From Micromonospora coriariae (GTDB lineage Bacteria; Actinomycetota; Actinomycetes; Mycobacteriales; Micromonosporaceae): a stretch of 64,000 bases of DNA. Positions within the stretch are counted from its first letter, which is position 1. Every line of letters starts with the position of its first letter. Positions 17,703 through 25,183 of the stretch are shown one piece after another. The position numbers were made by a program, and so were the translations under genes. Below the pieces are notes generated by a model that ran no database searches, was not told the origin of the DNA, and saw nothing but the letters and a program-made list of their open reading frames with translations. Where the stretch lies: the NCBI RefSeq assembly GCF_900091455.1, contig NZ_LT607412.1:6014001-6078000 (forward strand). Reading direction: 5' to 3'.

Positions 17703-19163
17703 ATGGACCTGCTCCGCCAACTGCGCCACGTGCGTCGGCACTGGTGGGTCGTGCTGGTCACCGTCATGGTGGCCCTGGGCGTCTCGGCGTTTCTGACCGT
17801 ACGGGCCCAACCCCGGTACGTCGCCTCGGTGACGTTCTTCGTCACCACCCCCAACCAGGGCGTCACCGACGCCTATCAGGGTGGGCTCTTCCTCCAGCAG
17901 CGCGTCAAGTCGTACGCCGACCTGCTCAGCAGCGACCGGCTCGCGCAGAGCGTGGTGGCGGAGAACCCGGTCGGCCTCACCGCGGACGAGGTGCAGCGCC
18001 GGGTGAGCACCTCAACCGAGGCCGGCACCGTCCTGCTGCGCGCGTCGATCACCGACACCGACCAGAGCCGGGCACTGCGGGTGACAGAGACCCTCGCCGC
18101 GAAGTTCGTCGAGCTCGTGCAGAAGGTCGAGACGCCACCCGAGGGCAAGGCGCCGATCAAGATCGAGGTGGTCAGCGGTCCACGGGTCAGCGCCAGCCCG
18201 GTCTCGCCGCAGCCGGTACGGAACATGACCCTCGGCGGGCTGGCCGGTCTGCTGCTCGGCGTCGGACTGGCGATCCTGCGCGGCGTGGCCGACGTGCGGC
18301 TGCGCGACGCCGCCGGACTGCAACGTGCCACCGGCAGCCCGCTGCTCGGTGAGATCCCGTTCGAGAGCGGCGCCCGCTCCGCACCGCTGATCGTCGGCGA
18401 CGCGGCGACCTCGGCGCGCGCCGAGGCGGTCCGCAAGCTGCGCACCAACCTGCGCTTCGTCGACGTGCACGAGCCGGCCCGGGTCATCGCCGTGACCAGT
18501 GCTCTGCAGGGCGAGGGCAAGACCACGCTCTCCTGCAACCTGGCCATCGCGTTGGCCGAGGCGGGCTGGCGGGTGCTGCTGGTCGACGCGGACCTGCGCC
18601 GTCCCAAGGTCGACGAGTACCTGGGCCTGGACGCCGGGGTCGGGCTCACCGACGTGCTGGTCGGTGACGTCCAGGTCGGTGACGTGGTGCAGCGCTGGGG
18701 TGACAAGTCCCTGCTCGTGCTGCCCAGTGGTTCCGCTCCGCCGAACCCGAGCGAACTGCTCGGCTCCAAGGCGATGGCGGACCTGCTGCTGGCACTGCGT
18801 GAGTCGGCGGACATCGTGATCATCGACACCGCGCCGCTGCTCGCGGTGACCGACGGTGTGGTGGTGGCCGTGCAGGCCGACGGCGCGCTGCTGGTGACCC
18901 AGCAGGGCCGGACCTCCCGGACCCAGGTGGCCGCGGCGGCCCGGTCCCTGCACTCGGTCTCGGTCCGGCTGCTCGGCTGCGTGCTGAACATGGCCAAGGT
19001 GGCCAAGGCCGAGGCGTACCAGTACGAGGCCTACCGGGTGGTCGCCTCCACGGCCACGCCGTCGGTGCCGACCGACCGGGCGACGTCCGCCCGGCACAGC
19101 GAGAGCACCGGGGTCAACGGCGTCAGCGACCGCACCCAGGAACTCACCCGGCTGCCCCGATGA
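17703..19163 (+). CDS. Polysaccharide co-polymerase / bacterial tyrosine kinase (Wzz-Wzc type)
   Basis: This 486-aa fusion has an N-terminal Wzz domain with two membrane helices (WWVVLVTVMVALGVSAFLTV near 14-33; LGGLAGLLLGVGLAILRGV near 180-198) and a C-terminal BY-kinase. The kinase has Walker A SALQGEGKTT, Walker A' LLVDADLRRP and Walker B VIIDTAPLL. Tyrosines cluster after it (EAYQYEAYRVV), where autophosphorylation occurs in this family. It should control polymerisation or export of a capsule or exopolysaccharide. The last 20 bases overlap the convergent phosphatase gene, its likely antagonist. Confidence 0.93.
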   Translation: MDLLRQLRHVRRHWWVVLVTVMVALGVSAFLTVRAQPRYVASVTFFVTTPNQGVTDAYQGGLFLQQRVKSYADLLSSDRLAQSVVAENPVGLTADEVQRRVSTSTEAGTVLLRASITDTDQSRALRVTETLAAKFVELVQKVETPPEGKAPIKIEVVSGPRVSASPVSPQPVRNMTLGGLAGLLLGVGLAILRGVADVRLRDAAGLQRATGSPLLGEIPFESGARSAPLIVGDAATSARAEAVRKLRTNLRFVDVHEPARVIAVTSALQGEGKTTLSCNLAIALAEAGWRVLLVDADLRRPKVDEYLGLDAGVGLTDVLVGDVQVGDVVQRWGDKSLLVLPSGSAPPNPSELLGSKAMADLLLALRESADIVIIDTAPLLAVTDGVVVAVQADGALLVTQQGRTSRTQVAAAARSLHSVSVRLLGCVLNMAKVAKAEAYQYEAYRVVASTATPSVPTDRATSARHSESTGVNGVSDRTQELTRLPR

Positions 19164-19698
19164 GCGCGGCGAGGGGTCGTAGCGATCGTTCGATCTCCTC
19201 GGCGCAGCGTCGGAAGTCGGCGGCGGTGCCGCCGATCGGGTCCCGTAGGTCGTCCGCGTCCGGGGCGGCGGGTTGCAGCCGCCCCCGGGCGTGGGCGGCG
19301 GCGGCGATCGCGGCCCGCAGCGAGTCGTCGGCCGACTCGGCCTGCGGCTCGGCCGCCGCGGCCAACCGGCCGAACTGGCGCAGGGTGAAGGTCCGGTGCA
19401 GCGCGGCCGGCGCCAGCGAGGTGCAGATCGACCGCTGGCGCCGGGTCGCGGTCAGCACCAGCGTCGCGTCAGCCAGATGCTCGGGGCGCAGCGTCCGGCT
19501 GCGGAACGCCGCCGGGTCCGCGCCGGCCTCGGTCGCGATCTCCATGGCGTACGGGTGCATGGTGAGCCCGTCCATCGCGTCGGTCCCGGCGCTGGCCACG
19601 GTGACCGGCCGGTCGGCGAGCAGTCGGCGAGCCAGGTACTCGGCCATCGGCGACCGGCACAGGTTGGCGTGGCAGACGAACAGCACGCGGTCGACCAT
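19144..19698 (-). CDS. Low-molecular-weight protein-tyrosine phosphatase (Wzb-like)
   Basis: The 184-aa protein begins MVDRVLFVCHANLCRSPMAEY and contains the CX5R P-loop (CHANLCR) and the general-acid Asp-Pro in DDLRDPIG. In known systems this enzyme dephosphorylates the tyrosine tail of the paired BY-kinase. The reading frame is open far upstream, but ATG 19698 follows AAAGGGG by 5 nt and starts the fold. It is convergent with and overlaps the kinase gene by 20 bp, so the two transcripts are antisense at their 3' ends. Confidence 0.93.
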   Translation of the reverse strand: MVDRVLFVCHANLCRSPMAEYLARRLLADRPVTVASAGTDAMDGLTMHPYAMEIATEAGADPAAFRSRTLRPEHLADATLVLTATRRQRSICTSLAPAALHRTFTLRQFGRLAAAAEPQAESADDSLRAAIAAAAHARGRLQPAAPDADDLRDPIGGTAADFRRCAEEIERSLRPLAALIGAAG

Positions 19699-19866
19699 TG
19701 GTGCCCCTTTCATCGGTACGGACGCGGGCGGCCGCACCGCTGGCGCGGTGCGTCGACGCCGGTGGCCGCGCGGGGAGGGGTTGTCGGCATCGTACGCGGA
19801 CCGGACACCCGCCGGTCGCGGTGCCGCGCCGGCCGAGGCGGATCCATCGTGGACGGCGGTGGTCCG

Positions 19867-21111
19867 GTGAAGATCGGCATCCTGTCGTACCACTTTCCGC
19901 CGGAGCCGGCGTTCATCCCCGGCAGCCTCGCCGAGGAGTTGGCCGCACGGGGGCACGAGGTCCGGGTGCTCACCGGGTTCCCGGACTACCCGGGTGGGCA
20001 CGTCTACCCGGGCTGGCGCCAGCGCTGGCACCACGAGACGCACAGCGAACGGCTCTCCGTGCGGCGGGTGCCCCGGTACTCCGGTGGCGCCGCGTCCACC
20101 GGCGGCAGGATGGCCAGCTATCTCTCCTTCGCCGGCAGCGCGACGCTGGCCGCGCGCCGGTTCCTCGGCGACGTGGACGCGCTCTACGTCTTTCAGCTGC
20201 CGGCCACCACATTCGCCGCGGCCGGAGTGCTCCGGCTGCTCGGCCGGGTGCCGGCGGTGCTGCACGTGCAGGACGTCTGGGCGCGCGACGGCGGCGACGA
20301 GGCCGGCGACGGGCGCTGGGCGGCACGGATGGGCACCGCGATGGCCCGTGTCTACCGGGCCGCCGCGCGGATCGCCGTGGCCGCGCCGTCGATGCGGGAC
20401 CTGGTGGTCGCCGCCGGCGCCGACCCGGCCCGGGTCCGGCTGGTGCTGAACTGGACCGACGAGCGGATCTTCCACCCGGCGACGCCCGGGCCGGCGGCCC
20501 GCCAGCTGGTCGGTCGCGACGGTCGGTGCGTGGTGATGCACGCCGGCACCATCGGCGCCCGGCAGGGGCTGGAGACCGCGGTACGGGCCGCCGCGGCGCT
20601 GGACCGCACGATGGAGCTGGTCCTGGTCGGCTCGGGCACCGACGAGCGGCGGGTGCGGGGGCTCGCCGCTGACCTGGGCGCGGAGAACGTCCGTTTCGTG
20701 GAGCGACGCTCCCCGGTGGACATGCCCGAGCTGTACGCCGCTGCCGACTACCAGCTCGTCATGCTGCGTGACCTGCCGGAGCTGCGGGGCATGGTGCCCG
20801 GCAAGCTGCAGGCTGCGCTCTCCTGCGCCGCGCCGGTGGTCGCCTCGGCCGGCGGGGACACCGCCGAGCTGGTGGAACGCGCCCGGGCCGGGTTGTCCTG
20901 CCCGCCGGAGGATTGGGCGGCGCTGGCCGACCGGTTCTGGCTGGCCGCCACCATCCCCCCGTCGGCGCGCACGGAGATGGGCCGCCGGGGCCGGGAGGCG
21001 TACCTGCGGGAGATGTCGTTGCCGGCCGGAGTGGACCGCATCGAGCGGCTGCTGCACGAGGCCGCCGGCCGGGTCACCGAGCGCATCGATCCGCGAGGGA
21101 ACCTCGCGTAA
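19867..21111 (+). CDS. Glycosyltransferase, GT-B fold (GT4 family, WbuB-like)
   Basis: A 414-aa enzyme starting VKIGILSYHFPPEPAF. The N-terminal Rossmann domain has GSLAEELAARGHEVRVLTG and VLHVQDVWARD. The C-terminal donor-binding domain has HAGTIGARQGLETAV, VLVGSG, FVERRSPVDMPELYAAAD and a PGKLQAALSCAAPVVAS segment. It probably transfers a sugar to a lipid-linked intermediate of the surface polysaccharide. GTG 19867 was preferred. GTG 19849 is six codons longer and possible. Confidence 0.9.
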   Translation: MKIGILSYHFPPEPAFIPGSLAEELAARGHEVRVLTGFPDYPGGHVYPGWRQRWHHETHSERLSVRRVPRYSGGAASTGGRMASYLSFAGSATLAARRFLGDVDALYVFQLPATTFAAAGVLRLLGRVPAVLHVQDVWARDGGDEAGDGRWAARMGTAMARVYRAAARIAVAAPSMRDLVVAAGADPARVRLVLNWTDERIFHPATPGPAARQLVGRDGRCVVMHAGTIGARQGLETAVRAAAALDRTMELVLVGSGTDERRVRGLAADLGAENVRFVERRSPVDMPELYAAADYQLVMLRDLPELRGMVPGKLQAALSCAAPVVASAGGDTAELVERARAGLSCPPEDWAALADRFWLAATIPPSARTEMGRRGREAYLREMSLPAGVDRIERLLHEAAGRVTERIDPRGNLA

Positions 21112-21212
21112 AGGACAAGAAACGCCAAAACGGTACGAGATCCCTCGACGGATGCTAAGAACGTCAGGGATATCGAACCTTCTGTCCGATTCCACTTAAA
21201 TGGGAGTGTGGT

Positions 21213-23000
21213 GTGACGGAGGAGAGCGAACGACCGCGCCGGCGGCGAAGCCGGTCCAGGCGCCGCAGGCGGGCCCGACTGCGACGGGCCCTGCTGGGTG
21301 CCCTGGTGGTCGGCTCGTTGCTGCTCGCGACCGGCGGGTGGATCGGCTTCCGCGGCTGGCAGGCGCGGGCCCACCTGCTCAACGCCGCTGGCCTGGCCCG
21401 CGAGCTGAGCGCCCAGGTGGTCGGCGGGGACACCGATCGTGCTCTGCGGACCCTCGCAGCCCTCCAGGAGCAGTCCGGAGCGGCCCGGGCCGCGACCGAC
21501 GACCCTGGCTGGGAGCTCGGCCGGCATACCCCGATCGCCGGCGACGACCTCGACGCGGTCCGGCAGATCGCCGTCGCCATCGACGACCTGGCCCGCCAGG
21601 CGTTCCCGACCCTGCTCCGGATGGACCTGACCAGCCTGGTGCCGACCGAGGGTCGGCTGGATCTGGCGCGGCTCAGCGGGGCCTCCGCCGAGTTGTCCCG
21701 GGTGGACGGCGCGGTGCAGCAAACCCGCCGGGACCTGGCCGCGGTGCCCGGCGACCGGCTGGTCAGTCAGATCCGGCAGGCGTTGACCGACCTGCGCGGC
21801 GAGATCGACCGGCTGGCCGGCCTCACCACGGCCGCCGATCAGGGCGCACGGCTGCTGCCGCCGCTGCTCGGCGCGAACGGCCCACGTCGGTACCTGCTGG
21901 TCTCGCAGAACCTGGCCGAGTTGCGCGCCACCGGCGGCATGTTCGGCGCGTACGCGATGATCGAGGCCGAGAACGGCCAGGTCCGGATGGGCCGGCAGGG
22001 CAGCAGCGCCTCCCTCGGCCGGTTCAGCCCCGCACTGAAGCTGCCCGCCGAGATCAAGGCGGTCTGGACCGATCTGCCCGGCATCTATCCCGCCGACGTC
22101 AATCTGACCCCGCACTTCCCGACAGCCGCAGCGCTGTACCGGGAGATGATCCGCCGCAAGACCGGCACCACGGTCGACGGCGTGCTCGCCGTCGACCCGG
22201 TGGTGCTGTCCTACCTGCTCAAGGCGACCGGCCCGGTCCTGGTGCCCGGCGGCGTCCCGCTGGCCAGCGAGAAGGTCGTGCAGACCCTGCTCAGCGACAC
22301 CTACCAGCGGTTGGACATCAAGGAGCAGGACGCCTTCTTCACGGCATCCGCCGCAGCGGTGTTCGACGCCTTCTTTAAGAAGAATGTCAACCCACGGGTG
22401 TTGTTGTCCGCATTCGACCGTGCTATCACCGAACGCCGGATATTGTTCTGGAGTGCCCGACCGGAGGAACAGCGGACGTTCGGCGACAGCCGGATGGCCG
22501 GGACGCTTCCGGAACAGGACACCGTGCCGACGGTCGGCGTGTTCCTCAACGACGGCAGCGGCGCGAAGCTCGGCTACTACCTGCGGCCGACGGCGAACCT
22601 CACGGTCGGCGAATGCCGGCCCGACGGCCGCCGTGAGCTCCGGCTGCGGGTGACCCTGCGCTCGACGGCGCCGAAGTCCGGACTCAGTGAGTCGGTCCTC
22701 GGCCTCGGCATGGCAGGGGACCCGTACACCATCCGCACGCTGGTGTCGATCTTCAGCCCGGCGGGCGGAAGTGTGCTCGACGCGCGCCTTGACGGCACGG
22801 AGATCGCAATGGGCAGCGGTACCGAACGACGCCGGCAGGTCGCCACGGCCAACGTCGAGGCGAGCCCCGGCGCCGAACGGGTCTTGGAGGTCACCGTGTT
22901 GACCGCGAAGACCGGCGTCGGACAGGCCGAGCTGTGGCTGACCCCCACCGCCAGCCCTTGGACCACCCAAGTTCATTCCGCACCAAGCTGTGACCAGTAG
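21213..23000 (+). CDS. DUF4012 membrane-anchored protein
   Basis: A 595-aa protein with a very basic N-terminus (RRRRSRSRRRRRARLRR), one membrane helix (ALLGALVVGSLLLATGGW) and a large extracellular region. The latter contains the DUF4012 core (YLLVSQNLAELRATGGMFGA, ADVNLTPHFPTAAALY, TVDGVLAVDPVVLSYLL). The molecular role of DUF4012 is unknown. Members sit in polysaccharide and LytR-like neighbourhoods in Gram-positives. GTG start with GGGAG upstream. The preceding 101 nt is AT-richer and holds an imperfect hairpin (ATCCCT...AGGGAT), probably a terminator or promoter region. Confidence 0.88.
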   Translation: MTEESERPRRRRSRSRRRRRARLRRALLGALVVGSLLLATGGWIGFRGWQARAHLLNAAGLARELSAQVVGGDTDRALRTLAALQEQSGAARAATDDPGWELGRHTPIAGDDLDAVRQIAVAIDDLARQAFPTLLRMDLTSLVPTEGRLDLARLSGASAELSRVDGAVQQTRRDLAAVPGDRLVSQIRQALTDLRGEIDRLAGLTTAADQGARLLPPLLGANGPRRYLLVSQNLAELRATGGMFGAYAMIEAENGQVRMGRQGSSASLGRFSPALKLPAEIKAVWTDLPGIYPADVNLTPHFPTAAALYREMIRRKTGTTVDGVLAVDPVVLSYLLKATGPVLVPGGVPLASEKVVQTLLSDTYQRLDIKEQDAFFTASAAAVFDAFFKKNVNPRVLLSAFDRAITERRILFWSARPEEQRTFGDSRMAGTLPEQDTVPTVGVFLNDGSGAKLGYYLRPTANLTVGECRPDGRRELRLRVTLRSTAPKSGLSESVLGLGMAGDPYTIRTLVSIFSPAGGSVLDARLDGTEIAMGSGTERRRQVATANVEASPGAERVLEVTVLTAKTGVGQAELWLTPTASPWTTQVHSAPSCDQ

Positions 23001-23013
23001 GAGGGAACCAATC

Positions 23014-23646
23014 ATGCGGCTATCCCGCATCATCATGGCGCTCACGGTCGGCCTGGCCGTGGTGGCCGTGCCGACCGCGGCGGGGGCGGCACAGCCGCAG
23101 CCGCAGCCGTCGCCGTCGATCACGGACACGCCACAGCCACCGCCGTACGTGCCCGCACCCCCGTTGCTGACCGTCAACCGGCCGACGATCTTCCTCGGCG
23201 AGACGGTCGTGCTGACCGGCACCGGCTTCGGTCCGAACGAGATCGTCGACATCGCCGTGTCGGTCACGCCGCTGGCCGCTCCGGCCGCCGGTCAGGCGCC
23301 AGCCCGACGCAGCGACGGCAGCACCGTGGCGATGGCCCCGGTGGCGTACCAGGCGAGCGCACCGCTGCACTTCACGGCGCGTACCAACGGCGCCGGCAAG
23401 TTCACCCGAAGCTACAAGCCGTCGGTGACGGGTCTGCTGACCTTCACCGCCACCGGTCGGGTGTCCGACCGGAGCGCCAGCACCGAGCTTCGGGTGCTGC
23501 ACAAGAAGCAGCCGCTGCCCGTCACGGGTAGCAGCCTCGGCACGCCCATGAAGCTCGGCGGCGGCCTGGTCGGCGCCGGCGCGGTCATGCTGCTGCTGAC
23601 TCTCGCCTGGCGTCGTCGCCAGCGCCTCGGTGGGGCCGCGCACTGA
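23014..23646 (+). CDS. LPVTG-anchored surface protein
   Basis: A 210-aa secreted protein. The signal peptide (MRLSRIIMALTVGLAVVAVP, cut near AGAAQ) leads to a Pro/Gln-rich linker and an Ig-like or IPT-like beta domain (FLGETVVLTGTGFGPNEIVD). A classical sorting signal closes it: LPVTG, a hydrophobic helix and the basic tail RRRQRLGG. A sortase would attach it to peptidoglycan. No sortase gene is in the window. ATG 23014 has AGGAGGGA 7 nt upstream, 13 nt after the DUF4012 stop, so both are co-transcribed. Confidence 0.9.
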   Translation: MRLSRIIMALTVGLAVVAVPTAAGAAQPQPQPSPSITDTPQPPPYVPAPPLLTVNRPTIFLGETVVLTGTGFGPNEIVDIAVSVTPLAAPAAGQAPARRSDGSTVAMAPVAYQASAPLHFTARTNGAGKFTRSYKPSVTGLLTFTATGRVSDRSASTELRVLHKKQPLPVTGSSLGTPMKLGGGLVGAGAVMLLLTLAWRRRQRLGGAAH

Positions 23647-23805
23647 TCCGTAGCACCAACCGGGCAGGGCCCGGGAGCACCGCAGGCTGGCGCCCGTCGG
23701 AGTGTCCGACGGGCGCCAGCCTGTCTGTGCCATGACGCCGGTTGCGGCTCGGCGGCGTGGCCTGCGGTCGTGGTCGGGGTCCCCATGGTGTGCTGGGTTG
23801 GTGCG

Positions 23806-23877
23806 GTGTGGGGCCCGCCGTGCCCGGCTTCGGGCGGTCAGGCTTGATCCCTACGCCGGGCACGGCGGGCCCCACAC
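23806..23877. repeat. 22-bp perfect inverted repeat (GC-rich)
   Basis: The arms at 23806-23827 and 23856-23877 are exact reverse complements (start GTGTGGGGCCCG). They are separated by a 28-nt loop that itself contains CGGGCGG. A 20-bp version lies at 31731-31798 in copy B. It may be a dispersed palindromic element or a strong transcription barrier after the LPVTG gene. Confidence 0.85.
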
Positions 23878-24003
23878 CGTCGGGTGGTCGCCGTCCGTTC
23901 CGACCTCTGCGCGGTCGGCGCTTCCCTGCACTGGGCCGCATCCCGCTGGCGCTCGCCGCCCCCGCTCGGTCCCAGCCGCCCCCTCGCGGGTGGTCGCTGT
24001 GGT

Positions 24004-24051
24004 GAGCGGTATACCTCTGAGGCATAAATATGCCTGTGAGGTATACCGCTC
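24004..24051. repeat. AT-rich 23-bp inverted repeat with GGTATACC core
   Basis: The arms 24004-24026 and 24029-24051 pair at 21 of 23 positions with a 2-nt loop. They contain GCGGTATACCTC and AGGCATA. It is present only in copy A and is the most AT-rich spot of this GC-rich region. It could be a hairpin of a mobile palindromic repeat or a tandem operator (each arm is itself a partial palindrome, GGTATACC). Confidence 0.8.
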
Positions 24052-24088
24052 GGTGACCACCTCGCCGGGCGCGCGCCTCGTTCAGCGT

Positions 24089-24163
24089 GATCGACTCGAT
24101 GTCGGCGATGTCGGGGTATCCCGGGCGACCTGATACCCCGATATCGGCGATACCGAGTCGATC
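24089..24163. repeat. 32-bp imperfect inverted repeat (GATCGACTCG)
   Basis: The arms 24089-24120 and 24132-24163 match at 28 of 32 positions around an 11-nt loop. They begin GATCGACTCG and end GGGGTATC. A related, more degenerate version lies near 31908-31982 in copy B. The RNA or DNA would form a very stable cruciform. Confidence 0.8.
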
Positions 24164-24560
24164 TCTCCCCAGCCGGGCGAACCGGCGGCGCGACCGCCGG
24201 CGATCTGCGCGTCGAATGTCCGGTATCGGGGTTTCTGGGCTGTGACCGGGCGCATCCGTGGGCCGGAATCGTGGCGGGCCGGGGGTCGTTACACACCCTG
24301 ACGATCGCAGCACCACCGGCCCGCCCCCCACCCCGCAGGATGGGGATGGCAGCCAGACCAGGGTGCTGAGCCAACCCCGGAATGAGCCCGGCCCGCCGGT
24401 CGTTACACACAGACCCGGCGCCACGAACCCCCCGCCCGTAGGCCGCCGAAAGACTTTCCTCCGTGTAGTTGAAAGCGCCCGACGAGGTGCTCGCACCCTG
24501 CGCCGTTTCCCCCCGGATCGCCAGCGCGGGTGTCTACCCCCGTGAAGGAGCTGACCCCTC

Positions 24561-25112
24561 ATGAACACGATCATTCGTAAGAGCATGCTGTCCGTTGCTG
24601 GTCTCGCGTTCGCCGGTGGTGTGTTCGCCGGTCCGATCGCCGCACACGCCGCCCCCGCCGTGGACGGCAAGCCCGCCGCCGTGGCGGTGGCCAAGGTGCA
24701 GGGCGCGCAGTCGCACATCGACCTGAACGACGAGCAGACCGCGAACGTCAAGGCGATCATCGCCGCGACGAAGAAGGCCGGCCTGCCCGAGCGGGCCGCG
24801 GTCATCTCCATCGCCACCAGCCTGCAGGAGTCGAAGCTGGAGAACCTGGGCCACCTCGGCGACATGAACGACCATGACTCGCTGGGCCTGTTCCAGCAGC
24901 GCCCCTCCAGTGGTTGGGGCACACCGGAGCAGATCACCAACCCCGAGTACTCGACCACCGCGTTCCTCAAGGGTCTCAAGCAGGTCGACGGGTGGCAGGA
25001 CATGGCGCTGACCGACGCCGCGCAGACCGTGCAGGTCTCCGCCTACCCGGACGCCTACGCCCAGTGGGAGCAGCAGGCCACCGACCTGGTCGCCCAGCAC
25101 TGGAACAGCTGA
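24561..25112 (+). CDS. Secreted lysozyme-like/transglycosylase-like protein, paralogue 1
   Basis: A 183-aa protein with a signal peptide (MNTIIRKSMLSVAGLAFAGG, cut after AHAA). The mature domain has AAVISIATSLQESKLENLGH, DHDSLGLFQQRPSSGWGT, YSTTAFLKGL and YPDAYAQWEQQA. The ALQES-like helix with a glutamate and the GLFQQR motif resemble the lysozyme-like fold of actinobacterial secreted proteins. Peptidoglycan cleavage is plausible but not shown. GTGAAGGAG lies 9 nt upstream. The leader is over 250 nt long and conserved in the paralogue. A strong terminator follows. Confidence 0.88.
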   Translation: MNTIIRKSMLSVAGLAFAGGVFAGPIAAHAAPAVDGKPAAVAVAKVQGAQSHIDLNDEQTANVKAIIAATKKAGLPERAAVISIATSLQESKLENLGHLGDMNDHDSLGLFQQRPSSGWGTPEQITNPEYSTTAFLKGLKQVDGWQDMALTDAAQTVQVSAYPDAYAQWEQQATDLVAQHWNS

Positions 25113-25128
25113 CCCAACCACACATTGA

Positions 25129-25167
25129 CCGCTGGCCGGCACCCCAACCCGGGGTGCCGGCCAGCGG
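25129..25167 (+). terminator. Terminator of lysozyme-like gene 1
   Basis: A perfect 17-bp stem (CCGCTGGCCGGCACCCC and its complement) with a 5-nt loop, 17 nt after the stop. The same hairpin follows the paralogue at 32949-32987. Confidence 0.85.
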
Positions 25168-25183
25168 CGTACCCCTCGGGTTG

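Larger units (their letters stand above)
23647..24560. other. Long non-coding region with large palindromes, upstream of lysozyme-like gene 1
   Basis: A 914-nt stretch with no credible gene. It contains three large inverted repeats (listed separately), two copies of GTCGTTACACAC at 24285-24296 and 24399-24410, and the GTGAAGGAG ribosome site of the next gene. Most of it recurs upstream of the paralogue at 32379. Conservation of the leader together with the gene argues for a regulatory 5' region. Confidence 0.7.
23762..25167 (+). repeat. Direct repeat, copy A (1.4 kb)
   Basis: This segment recurs at 31688-32987 in the same orientation. Both copies hold palindromes, leader, a 183-aa coding sequence and terminator. 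The proteins differ by one residue (Asn versus Asp in EQIT-N/D-PEYS). Copy A is about 100 nt longer because it carries the GGTATACC hairpin region, which copy B lacks. High identity in non-coding parts indicates recent duplication or gene conversion. Confidence 0.92.

Noticed and set aside
23702..24545. Several short open frames in the intergenic repeat region
   Set aside because: They run through palindromes, change frame between repeat copies and have no ribosome sites or domains.
24240..24560. c-di-AMP (ydaO) riboswitch in the lysozyme-like gene leader
   Set aside because: The gene type made it worth testing, but I could not find the conserved ydaO core. Left as an unassigned conserved leader.
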